A DNA stretch of 64,000 nucleotides from Mesorhizobium sp. WSM3859. Its GTDB lineage: Bacteria > Pseudomonadota > Alphaproteobacteria > Rhizobiales > Rhizobiaceae. A program made the translations under genes and the position numbers. Shown in pieces: positions 46,543 to 55,837 of this stretch (position 1 is its first letter; every line of letters starts with the position of its first letter). A model generated the notes under the pieces. The model saw only the letters and a program-made list of their open reading frames with translations, ran no database searches and had not been told where the DNA came from. Where the stretch lies: NCBI RefSeq assembly GCF_002295065.1, contig NZ_NSGG01000015.1, positions 124,001-188,000 of the forward strand. Reading direction: 5' to 3'.

Positions 46543-47436
46543 TCACTCGGACGGCTTGTCCCTATGTTGATGCCCACCATGCGAACTCCAGAACGCGGAC
46601 ACAGATGATGAGCGGTATTGGGACGGGCTATTACCCTCCCGGTACCAACGCAGTGACATGCAGGAGAGCCCGGCATCAATCTTTTCGATTTCGGCGGTTT
46701 TCAGAAGCACGACCTTGTAGCCCGCCTTGTCGAGCATCTCGATCGTGCGCGGGTAGCTCTCGCTAACCATGACAATGTCGTTAACACGAAGCACGTTCGC
46801 CGCGGGCTCTTCGCCTTGCGGGACGATCATTTTGTGGAAATCGTTGAACACGGCAGCGTTCGCCAATGCAGCGGTCGCAATCACAGTCTCATCGTCAAGC
46901 AGCGAGGAGGCTGTCTTGAAGTGCAGAACCCCGTTCGGAGTCTCAGCGATCTGGGCATTTCCGCCGAGTTGCTCGATGCATGCGACAAGCCCCTCAGCGC
47001 CGGCCTGGTCAGTGCGCGCGGAGAGACCGATCAGGATGCCCTTGGCCGTGTACATCACATCCCCACCGTCGGCTTGCCCTGGGGAAGGCAGTTCGAGCAC
47101 GGTCTCGAACATCTCGCGCAGGATCGGTGCGATCTCTGCGGTCTCATCGATCCGGGTTGGCGTTCCAGGACGGAGCAGGATTGCACCTTCGCTGAAAACG
47201 AGCGCGGGGTCTTCGACAAAGATGGAGTCCGGAAATGTTTCAAGGGCCGGAAGAACGGTCACCTCGACACCTGCATTCCGCAGGGCGGCAACATATGCGT
47301 CATGCTCGGCCTTGACGCCTTCGTAGGTCGGACTGCCTCGATCTTCGGCACGCACGCCGTTGAGCACAGAGGTGCAGGGTTCGCGAACAATTGCGGAGTT
47401 GAACCGATAGACTGATCTTGGCCGCCACATTTTCAT
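46543..47436 (-). CDS. Dimethylarginine dimethylaminohydrolase-like
   Basis: 297 residues of the amidinotransferase/DDAH fold, which hydrolyses N-methylated arginines (or arginine-like guanidines) to citrulline. Catalytic elements: the Asp/Glu region FPDSIFVEDPALV, His in NGVLHFKTASSLLDD and Cys in DAGLSCMSLRW. Bacterial DDAH normally ends right after this last motif; here 33 residues of basic tail follow, so the native stop seems lost. It is the last gene of the arginine cluster, after ctlX. Confidence 0.85.
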   Translation of the reverse strand: MKMWRPRSVYRFNSAIVREPCTSVLNGVRAEDRGSPTYEGVKAEHDAYVAALRNAGVEVTVLPALETFPDSIFVEDPALVFSEGAILLRPGTPTRIDETAEIAPILREMFETVLELPSPGQADGGDVMYTAKGILIGLSARTDQAGAEGLVACIEQLGGNAQIAETPNGVLHFKTASSLLDDETVIATAALANAAVFNDFHKMIVPQGEEPAANVLRVNDIVMVSESYPRTIEMLDKAGYKVVLLKTAEIEKIDAGLSCMSLRWYREGNSPSQYRSSSVSAFWSSHGGHQHRDKPSE

Positions 47437-47488
47437 GTCTTTGTTCCCGTGCCTTTCTTATGTCCGGCTTGCTCGGCCGTGACTACAT

Positions 47489-48430
47489 TCATGCAATTTG
47501 CGGAATACGCCGCGCCAAGTGAATCCCGGCAAGCATGCAGCGCACTGATCCCCCCGCGAGCTCAATTGTCGAAACATCGAACGACAATAGTTTCGCGGCC
47601 TGCTCGATTGCCGATATCTGCTCCAACTGCAGGGCTGCATGCGCTCGCGCTGATAGCGCGACGATGCGGCCTTCCCTCCCCTCCAGTTCGATGGCATTGC
47701 CGGCAAAGTTTTCGATCTGCTCGATCGAAAGCTCGATGACCAGACGACCGGCTTCCTCGAGCCTCGCAACGACTTCCTGCCGCCGTCGAGAGTCAGGGAT
47801 CGACTGCTCTCCTAACAATGCGAAATCAGTGCCGATGCACATCAGGACGTTGGTGTGGTAGATTGGTTTGCCGCTGCGATCAACGGCGTCAAAAATCATT
47901 GGCTCGAAATTGAAGTGCGTGCAGAACCTTTCGAGTGCAACTTCGTTCGCCCTGTTGGAACGAACCACGTACGCAACACGGGCGATGTGATCGAGCGCCA
48001 TCGCACCGGTTCCTTCCAGAAAGATATTGTCTTTCTCAAGACCGGAATAATCGATGACGTCCTGAACCCGGTACTCAGTCTTGAGCATCTCGATGATGTC
48101 GGCACGGCGCTCGTGTCTTCGATTTTTTGAGTACATGGGGTAGATCGCGGCATGTCCGCCAGAGTGGGTTGAAAACCAGTTATTCGGAAACACTGAGTCG
48201 GGTGTTGCGGTCGACACGTCCTCGTAGAGGTGTACAGTGATCCCGGCATCAGCGAGGCCCTGCGCCATGCGCGTGACTTCTTGATATGCTAAAGTGGCCA
48301 GATCATCGGGCGTGCGCTTTTCATCCCGCGCTTGAAACGCATTGTCTGCCGCAGTGACTGGGTTTGGTGTGAAATGATGAGGGCGGATCATCACGACGGC
48401 CGTCGGCGCCTGCACAGATAACCTTCTCAT
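47489..48430 (-). CDS. ctlX: Citrulline-utilisation hydrolase (CtlX-type)
   Basis: 313-residue member of the arginine deiminase fold family, CtlX subgroup. Motifs: SVFPNNWFSTHSGGHAAIYPM, IYHTNVLMCIGTDFALL with the active-site His, and the Cys in AGGSVRCMLAGIHL. It acts on citrulline or a related ureido/guanidino amino acid. Its ATG overlaps the end of the ocd pseudogene (ATGA), showing a former arginase-ocd-ctlX-DDAH operon. The gene is intact even though the two before it are broken. Confidence 0.82.
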   Translation of the reverse strand: MRRLSVQAPTAVVMIRPHHFTPNPVTAADNAFQARDEKRTPDDLATLAYQEVTRMAQGLADAGITVHLYEDVSTATPDSVFPNNWFSTHSGGHAAIYPMYSKNRRHERRADIIEMLKTEYRVQDVIDYSGLEKDNIFLEGTGAMALDHIARVAYVVRSNRANEVALERFCTHFNFEPMIFDAVDRSGKPIYHTNVLMCIGTDFALLGEQSIPDSRRRQEVVARLEEAGRLVIELSIEQIENFAGNAIELEGREGRIVALSARAHAALQLEQISAIEQAAKLLSFDVSTIELAGGSVRCMLAGIHLARRIPQIA

Positions 48431-49489
48431 GCGCCACTCTGCTGCATTACCGCAGCCGGCTTCGCGGCGCGCAGGACCTTCGCGGCGCGCAGGACCATTC
48501 CGAAGAGATCGCGTGGCTCGTCGGGATCGACCAAGAGGTCGAGCTCTTCATAGAGGCCGGTCTGCCTAAGCTGGTCGCGGACGTAGCGCAGGGCCGATAA
48601 ATTCTCGATGGCGAAGCCGACGGAATGGAACAGCGTGATCTGGCGCTCGTGCCTGCGGCCCGGTGCCTTGCCAGCGATGACTTGCCAGAGTTCGATAACC
48701 GGGTGGTCAGGGTCGATTTGCTGGATCTCGCCCCCAAAACGAGTCTGCGGCTGGTATTCCACGAAAATGCCGGACCGTAGCAGGATGTCATGGTGAAGCT
48801 CCGTCTTGCCGGGACAATCCCCCCGATCGCGTTGATGTGGATGCCTGGCCCGACCAGGTTGTCAGTGAGGATCGTGGCGTATTGCCTGTCGGCCGTCACG
48901 GTCGTCACAATTTCGGCCCTCTCGACCGCTTCTTGTGAGGAGGCGCAAGCTGTGACGTCATAGCCCATGCCGGCTACCTTCTTCACGCAACGGCGCGTTG
49001 CCGATGAATCGATGTCGTAAAGGCGTAGTCGATCGACATCGAGAATTGCCTTGAATGCGATCGCCTGAAACTCCGACTGCGCGCCATTGCCCATTATGGC
49101 CATGGTCCGCGCCCCTTTGGGCGCCAGATACTTTGCAGCGACTGCGGACATGGCTGCCGTGCGCAGCGCAGTGAGAATGGTCATCTCGGTCAGCAGCATC
49201 GGATAGCCATTGCCAACGTCGGCGAGCACGCCGAAGGTCGGTACTGCCTGGCGGCCGGAGCGCGTGTTAAGCCGCAGGTCTCGCCGTCGCTTGTCGGCAT
49301 CAACTCGATGACGCCGTCCGCGCTGTGGGAGACGATGCGCGGCGCCTTGTGGAACATTTCCCGGCGGCGGAAGTCCTCCTCGATGTAGCCCGCGAGGTCG
49401 ATCAGGAAGCGCTCCACGCCGGTCGCGAGTACCAGCTTCATCATGTTCTGAACGCTAACAAAGGGGATGATGTTCAGTTTCTGTTGCAT
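48427..49489 (-). pseudogene. ocd: Ornithine cyclodeaminase, frameshifted
   Basis: Start MQQKLNIIPFVSVQNMMKLV, NAD-binding TMAIMGNGAQSEFQAIAF and C-terminal HPVIELWQVIAG are all present, but the frame shifts near 49240-49265 and again near 48810. Ocd turns ornithine into proline. Near the end an 18-bp tandem repeat (CTTCGCGGCGCGCAGGAC twice, around 48469-48504) duplicates VLRAAK. The breaks look recent because the remaining codons are well conserved. Confidence 0.85.
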
Positions 49490-49491
49490 CG

Positions 49492-49957
49492 GTTCAGTGG
49501 CTCCTTGGGGGCCTAATACGGCGGCCATCAGGTTTGCGACGAGATCGACCATGAGGATGGCAGTGCGGCCTCGCTCGTCGAGGAATGGGTTGAGCTCGAC
49601 GAGGTCGAGGAGTCGACGCTGGCACGAGGCCGGAATCGTCCAGACCGAATGCGCCTTACGGAAGTTTGCACCGCCCGGCATGGTGGTGCCGATACGGGTG
49701 CGATCGACTGGTCGAGCAGATGATCGGCGTCGAAACTCACATGGAGCATGCCTCGTCCGCGGTGCGGAAGGCGCGCAGCAGAGGCACGGTACCTGCTCGT
49801 TGTGCGCATGTTCTTGGACGGTCATGCGGGCAGTTCAGCGATACGGGTCGGATCGACTAATTCCGGCAAGTCCGCGGCGCGCAGCGCTCGGCTTCATGCG
49901 GCATCCCATGCGTCCGGCTCCGTCGTGGACCGGCGCGCCAATGATCTCCCTCATCAT
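49492..49957 (-). pseudogene. Arginase relic
   Basis: The start IIGAPVHDGAGRMGCRMKP with a GGGAGCGAT ribosome site and the end HVSFDADHL, GTTMPGGANFRKAH and LVELNPFLDERGRTA are those of arginase; about 200 codons between are deleted and frames differ. The end lies 3 bp before the ocd start. Confidence 0.8.
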
Positions 49958-50466
49958 ATCGCTCCCCCGACTGCAAATTTCGTAGCAATCTTGCCCACGA
50001 TGTTCTGGCGAAATGAACAGATCAATTTGCGATTTTTCGATGCAACTGTTATCTCATTGACAAACGACTCCCGCCAATATGGAACCTGAAACTCTGGCGA
50101 ACATTTGGCGGATCACCGCCAGAACAAGTGGATGAGCACCAGCTGCTCAGATTTGGTAGATCGAGCAGTCTCGCCTAGCAAACGGTCCCGCATCGGGAAC
50201 GGATCGTTTAAGCGCGGAATTCTGGTCCGCCACTGAGACGTTCGACAGGGGCGTCCTCGGAACCACAATATTCGGATGAGATCGGGTGGACGCGGAACTC
50301 GGCTTCAACTCCTCGCCCACGTATCTGGACGGAGGTCAAATGAACGACGGTTCAGCTCTCGCTCTGCCTAGGAAAAATTATGAGAAAGTCGAATAATGTT
50401 TGTTGTTCAAACATGTGATTTGCTCGTTGCATGTTGTTCTGGTGGGGCTACATCCTGGCAGGTGAT

Positions 50467-50904
50467 ATGGATCATCTAGATGAAAAGCTGGTCATGCTGC
50501 TGCGCCATGACGGGCGAAGAAGCGTCTCCGACCTAGCTATCGAGCTCGGCGTGTCGCGCGCGACTGTGCGGGCACGCATGGAGCGGCTGAAGGAGTCTAG
50601 CACAATCGTCGGCTACACGGTCATCCTACGCTCCGACGCAATGGAGCAATGGGTGCGGGGCATCATGATGATCGCGATTGAGGGGCGCGCCGCTGATCGA
50701 GTTATCCGCGCCTTGGGCGTGCTTCCAGCGATCTCTGAGATCCACATGACAAACGGTCGGTGGGATCTGGTCGTGGAACTTAGCACGGAGACACTGGCCG
50801 GTTTCAACAACGTGCTCGGCCGGATCAGGTCGATTCCAGGAATTACGGGGAGCGAGACAAGCTTGCTGCTCGCTACGCCGCGTAGCACGAAGGCAAGACT
50901 TTGA
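50467..50904 (+). CDS. AsnC/Lrp-family regulator
   Basis: 145 residues: N-terminal helix-turn-helix (LDEKLVMLLRHDGRRSVSDL and SRATVRARMERLKES) and a RAM-type ligand-binding domain. ATG 50467 follows GGCAGGTGAT and gives the family start MDHLDEKL. It is divergent from the arginine cluster, 510 bp away, the usual position of an AsnC activator of arginine/ornithine catabolism in rhizobia and agrobacteria. Confidence 0.88.
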   Translation: MDHLDEKLVMLLRHDGRRSVSDLAIELGVSRATVRARMERLKESSTIVGYTVILRSDAMEQWVRGIMMIAIEGRAADRVIRALGVLPAISEIHMTNGRWDLVVELSTETLAGFNNVLGRIRSIPGITGSETSLLLATPRSTKARL

Positions 50905-52149
50905 GGTGATTGCAAGATCTCTGAAGTTCGGGTGGTTCTGATATCAAACTGCATGAAACGCTCGGCGTGGGTCAAACGCAATGGTTCCGAGTGAGGGCTC
51001 ATGACTCGGCGTGCAGCCTGCTTGAGGGTGCCCTTTTGCTTGTGGGGCTTGTTCGCTTTCGTCTTCAGCAAGGTCGACAATCGGTCAGCGAAGGGATCAA
51101 CCTCATTTATGACGGCCCAGCGCCGACCGCGAAGAGAAGCGCGTGATCGGAAGATACGACCGGAAAAAGAACAGTGGCAGCTTAATTTCAAAGACCCCAA
51201 CCAGAGAGGGCTCTTAGATAGCGCGCGCGAATTGCCTAGGCAACTCCAGTGTTGAGCACGGCGGCCGGATGTTCATTTGCGGCGAGTGCGCGCTGGCGGC
51301 TCTTGAAACGCAAACTTTTTTCTGTGAACCGGTACTAGAGATTGAGCCCAAGCGGTCATGGCCCAAAATAAGGCCGGACATTTGGCCGCACTGTTCATAG
51401 TATGAGCAACCTGAAAGAGCCATTGCCAACGGAGCCGTTCCACCTATGTGGCGCCATAGCGAGGATTGATGTTGCTTCCTGGCATGTCTATCCGCGAGAC
51501 CTTCCTTCTCCGAAAGCTGTCAAGAATGTCGGAAACCCGATCGAAGCGTCGCCTAGGCCGGACGGCCGGTACGAAGAGAAGCAATGCGGACGGTGCGCAA
51601 TTCTGCAAGCACTTGCTTTAATGATTTGGTCACGGGGGATCTCATCCGCAAATTGCAGGAGTTATTCGCGGACAGCATCGCGGAACCGCCGAAACGTGGG
51701 AAGCGCAGAGGAGATAATGGCAGGACGACAGGCCAAGGGACGATGACGTCCTCATCGGCGATACGATCACATTCTTGCGTGGACATCTAAGCGAGTTCGC
51801 GCAGCCTCCGCAGCACTGGCAGCAGCCGCCGATCTCATTAGGAGTCGCGACACACCTTTTTTATCGGCCTCTGATCAAGTTTCGTGCAGCCCGCCTAAAG
51901 CACTGTGTGGGCGCATCGCTCGGCTCGTATATGATAGTTTGGTCGACGGAATAGGGGACGGCTATGATGCGCTCCGGTTGGTCGGTAGCGATCTTGCTAG
52001 CAGTTACTATTAGCCCGTACAGTCGTTACACAATGGAGTAGAGTTCGCGGTTTCGCGTGGTACGAGTTAGTCGCAAGCGAGCAATCTCCGGGTGTCCGGC
52101 ATTGGCAGGACTGATCAACGCGTGGTGTTAGCGCCACACAACGCCGAGG
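50905..52149. other. Stretch without a recognisable gene
   Basis: Small frames only. A 68-codon frame at 51584-51790 (NDLVTGDLIRKLQELFADSI) is compact and helical but has no family or clear ribosome site. Confidence 0.35.
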
Positions 52150-52385
52150 CAGGCATCCACGGAAAGACTCCGATCATCGGGGTTGATCTGGCAAACAGTG
52201 TACGGGCGGCAGCGGAGGGATCGGTCGTGTTTGCAAGAAGCTGTCGCGGCTTGCAGTTTCGCAAATTCATGGCGGGTCAGCCGGCATGTGCGGGGCGATG
52301 GAGCCGCGCGCCGGCTCCCATTATTGGGCTCGCAAGATGGTCCGGCTTGGTCATCAGCCGAAGCTCATCAAGCGGCAAAATATGA
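52150..52385 (+). pseudogene. IS110-family transposase N-terminal relic
   Basis: PIIGVDLANSV, GSVVFARSCRGLQFRKFMA and, after a frame change, SHYWARKMVRLGHQPKLI match the start of an IS110 DEDD transposase. The rest is missing. Confidence 0.65.
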
Positions 52386-52519
52386 TCAGGTTGGATCTGG
52401 CAAAGTCGCTCTTGCACCTCCATGGCCGTTGATGGCGGGACACGTGAAGATCGTGTCTCAGGAAGTGGTGTAGCTGACGGCGTTGGTCGCCGCGCTCTCC
52501 GGCAGACAGCCGGGTTGAT

Positions 52520-53411
52520 CAGCGCGCCACGGCTGGCAGGCTGATGAGCGGATCATCGCTCAACTGGCCGACGCTTTCCAGCGTCATGTAACGGGCACGC
52601 TGCACGGCCTTCCAGGAGCAGAGCGCCGACCAGGCGGATGATGGCATCATCGTTTGGAAAGATGCCGACTACGTCGGTTACGGCGCTTGATCTCGCCATT
52701 GAGACGCATGATAGGATTCGTGCTGTGAAGCTTGGCCCGGTGCTCCTTCGGGAAGGTCATGTAGGACCCCGCGCAGGCCGCGCCGGGTAGCTTGCGCAGG
52801 AACTCCGTCCAGATCGGCTCGGCCTCCGAGGTGCCGATCTCCATGCCGAGCACCCCGCGCCGGCCGTCGCTGTTGACGCCTACGGCGATGATGACGGCGA
52901 CCGAGACGATGCGACCGCCGCGACGCACCTTGAGGTAGGTGGCATCGATCCAAAGATACGGCCAGTCGCCCTCGATGGGCCGTCCAGGAACGGCTTCACC
53001 TTGCCGTCAATCTCTTCGCACAGCCGCGACACCTGGCTCTTGGAGATGCCGCTCATGCCCATCGCCTTGACCAGGTCGTTGACCGAGCGGGTCGAGACAC
53101 CTTGGACGTAGGCCTCCTGATGACGGTCGTCAGCGCCTTCTCAGCCATGCGGCGTGGCTCCAGGAAACTGGGCAGTAGGAGCCTTTCCTGAGCTTCGGGA
53201 TGCGCAGCTCGACCGTTCCGGCCCGGGTCTCCCAGTCCCTGTCGCGGTAGCCATTGCGCTGGGCGGTCCGCAGCGGGCTTTTCTCGCCATAGCCGACGCC
53301 CGTCGCGGCACCCACCTCCAGTTCCATCAGCCGCTCGGCGGCAAAGCCGATCATCTCGCGCAAGATATCGGCGTCGGGGGTCTTCTCCACGAGCGCGCGC
53401 AGGTTCATCAT
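52520..53411 (-). pseudogene. IS256-family transposase, deleted and frameshifted
   Basis: N-terminal part TAQRNGYRDRDWETRAGTVE and LRIPKLRKGSYCP, then GMSGISKSQVSRLCEEIDG, DATYLKVRRGGRIVSVAVII, GTSEAEPIWTEFLRKL, then a jump to YMTFPKEHRAKLHSTNPI and the C-terminal AIIRLVGALLLE. The middle of the catalytic domain is deleted and there are several frameshifts. Confidence 0.85.
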
Positions 53412-54129
53412 GTCGTCGGTCGTCGGTGGTTCCTTCGAATCAGGTTGGTGTCAGCAACCCGACCCTAACGGAAGAACATCGATGACCACCGCTGCGCCGC
53501 TCGCTCGCTACGGCGCTGTTGAGGGCGCGCTCGCGAGCGGCTTCGCTACCGCCGAGCTACACCACCTCGCGGGACACGACCCACGTGAAATTCGAAAGAA
53601 GCTATCGCGACAGCAAATGCCCAGTCATTCACCTGCCGTCGCAGAGGTGGAATCCTGCTCCGGTGTCCATTATTGGTCGCAGGAGATTTCAAGGCTCTGC
53701 CACTAGGTGAAGCTGATCGCTCCACAGTATGTGCGCCCTTGTGAAGTGCAGAAGAACGCTGCAGATGCACGGGGCAATTAGGTCGTAGCGCAGCACCCCG
53801 GAGATGCGTAGTGTCGAGCCAAAAACGGAGCGCAGCAGGCTAGGGGTGTTGCTTCATGCACGAGCTGTGTGTCCGGTCGAAGGAATCTGTGTTCGGCACC
53901 TGACATGCTGAGGCCCACGTATTCCGCCATTGCGGCGCGAAACACATGGTTTTTGCTCTGTTGCTCGCACAGCCTCTTCGGTGGGCACGCCATTTGCATG
54001 GGACACGGTGAAGGATCTGTTACGACATAGCGATGTCGCAGTCTCCGGCCCAGGGATCCATATGAAACTTACTCGAAGGAGCCAAATCAATAGGATGGAC
54101 GTCGCACCGTTAAGTGCGGTCCGGCCGAT

Positions 54130-54640
54130 TGGGGCTTTGCCGTGTATGTCGCGGGATTCGTTGTCATTCCCTCAGCAGCGGCGCTGGTTCCTTTCGCGTC
54201 TGGCCGGCGGCAGCGAGGATTCTCACAATCCAGGGGAAGGCTTCGCGGGGAGGCGCCCCTGCCGTCCGCCTTGGACAGGTTGGTGGCGGGGCGTCATGAG
54301 GTGCTACGCACCTTCCGGGGGGAGGACGGCGAGCCGTTCCAGCGGATCAGCCCGGCGGACGTCGGCCAGTTGATGTGGAGGTGACGATCGCGGAAATAAT
54401 GCGCCATGAAGCGCGGCGGCGTTCAACCGGGAACTCCGACCGCTAATCCGCGGATGTCTGATGTGCTTGGGAGGGCGACGATCATGTGCTGCTAGTCACC
54501 ATGTACCACCTAGTCTGGGCGCTGAAGATCCCGACCCGCGAGCTCAGCGAACTCTAAGCCGCGGCCCGGGGGAAGAGCCGCGCGGATCGGGTTATGCCGT
54601 TGCCGGTGCATTTCCGGACTACGCGATTTCTCATGCACTC
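54130..54640 (+). pseudogene. NRPS condensation-domain relic
   Basis: Across frames: DSLSFPQQRRWFLSRLAGGS, then LDRLVAGRHEVLRTFRGEDG, then DHVLLVTMYHLVW followed by TRELSEL and ARGKSRADRVMPLPVHF. These are successive landmarks of a nonribosomal peptide synthetase condensation domain (the HHxxxDG region is damaged). The relic ends 20 bp before the methyltransferase start. From 53412 to 54129 I see no gene. Confidence 0.7.
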
Positions 54641-54657
54641 CCTTCTGAGGTATCAAA

Positions 54658-55539
54658 ATGACCGAAATAAATTCGCGCGCTCGCGACGGTTCGAAAATTC
54701 CAAGGTGGCACTTCACGATGCTACGCGATTCCGGGCGAAATGCAGCAATCGAGGCGGCAATCGCGTCATGTAATGTTATAGGCAAGACCGTTGTTGAAAT
54801 CGGCACGGGGGCTGGCCTTCCGGCGATGCTCTTCGCCAAATATGGCGCCAGAAAAGTGTTCACATGCGAGATGGATAAGCGACTTGCTGAGGTGGCCCGC
54901 GAAGTTACCAGGGCCAACGATTTGCAAGATAGGATTGCGGTGATTGCAAAATCGTCGAGGCAAGCGATTTTGGACGGCGATCTGCCTTCGGCACCTGACT
55001 TTATATTCACAGAAACATTGGATTGTGGTGTCGTTGGTGAGGGATACGCGGTGATTGCTGAAGACATTCGCCACCTTGCTGGTCCTCGTACGGTTGTGAT
55101 GCCGGAACGGGTACAGCAATTCGGCTTCCTCTGCACTGACACACTAGCTTTCAAAAAAAACTCCGTCTCTACCCAATGTGGCTTCGATCTTTCTCACTTA
55201 AACTTATTTGCCGAGCATTCATATTTCGCCGTCAACAAAATTCTTCATGATCCCGAATGTATCTCGGCAACTGTTCTATTCAGGCAATACGACTATCTCG
55301 ATCCGAACGCATTGGAATCCGTAGAGCACCGAATCATAGCCCATAGTTCCGGCCTCTGTCACGGAATGACGTCATACTTCGACGCCTATTTTGGAAAATT
55401 TCTCGTCACGTCCAGAGATCCGAAGAGCCATTGGGCCACTGCTTTCCACCCTTTACGAGAACCTGTGCCGGTCGAATCGGGGCAACATTACTATTTGAGG
55501 GGCACTGAAACTGGCCTGATAGAGCTGATTTCTGTATGA
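54658..55539 (+). CDS. PRMT-like SAM-dependent methyltransferase
   Basis: 293 residues. The start IPRWHFTMLRDSGRNAAIEA, the SAM motif VVEIGTGAGLPAMLFAKYGA and the C-terminal beta-barrel part resemble protein arginine methyltransferases. The PRMT double-E loop appears as FTETLDCGVVGEG with one Glu. ATG 54658 follows TCTGAGGTATCAAA. It lies behind an NRPS relic, so the substrate may be a small amino-acid product rather than protein. GC content looks lower than its neighbours, a possible sign of transfer. Confidence 0.75.
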   Translation: MTEINSRARDGSKIPRWHFTMLRDSGRNAAIEAAIASCNVIGKTVVEIGTGAGLPAMLFAKYGARKVFTCEMDKRLAEVAREVTRANDLQDRIAVIAKSSRQAILDGDLPSAPDFIFTETLDCGVVGEGYAVIAEDIRHLAGPRTVVMPERVQQFGFLCTDTLAFKKNSVSTQCGFDLSHLNLFAEHSYFAVNKILHDPECISATVLFRQYDYLDPNALESVEHRIIAHSSGLCHGMTSYFDAYFGKFLVTSRDPKSHWATAFHPLREPVPVESGQHYYLRGTETGLIELISV

Positions 55540-55805
55540 AACATTCCGAAGCAAGGGGTAACATGCATGCCGAGCGCGGCTTTGCCGCGAAACTTGTCCA
55601 CCTTATGGCTGCATGCCCTCACGAAGGGGCAGGCAAGCAGCCAAGCAGACGTTTCGGTCTTTACATGTTTACCGCCGGAGGATACTGCTGTTGCCCTCTT
55701 GTTTATGGGCGGGACCGAATTCCACTTACGACACTGCAGGGCAGTGCTCCGTCACATTTCGAGAAGCTACGGCTCTGCACGTCGTATGGCACTGCTGTAA
55801 TCCAG

Positions 55806-55837
55806 GATACTGGATGCCTAAGAGGGCATCCAGTATC
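55806..55837. terminator. Perfect hairpin between convergent genes
   Basis: A 13-bp perfect inverted repeat (GATACTGGATGCC and its inverse) with a 6-base loop lies between the plus-strand methyltransferase and the minus-strand hyuB and overlaps the hyuB stop. There is no T-run on either side, so it is not a classical intrinsic terminator but may still protect transcript ends. Bases 55540-55805 hold no supported gene. Confidence 0.45.

Noticed and set aside
55806..55837. Classical intrinsic terminator
   Set aside because: Perfect stem but no run of T on either strand.
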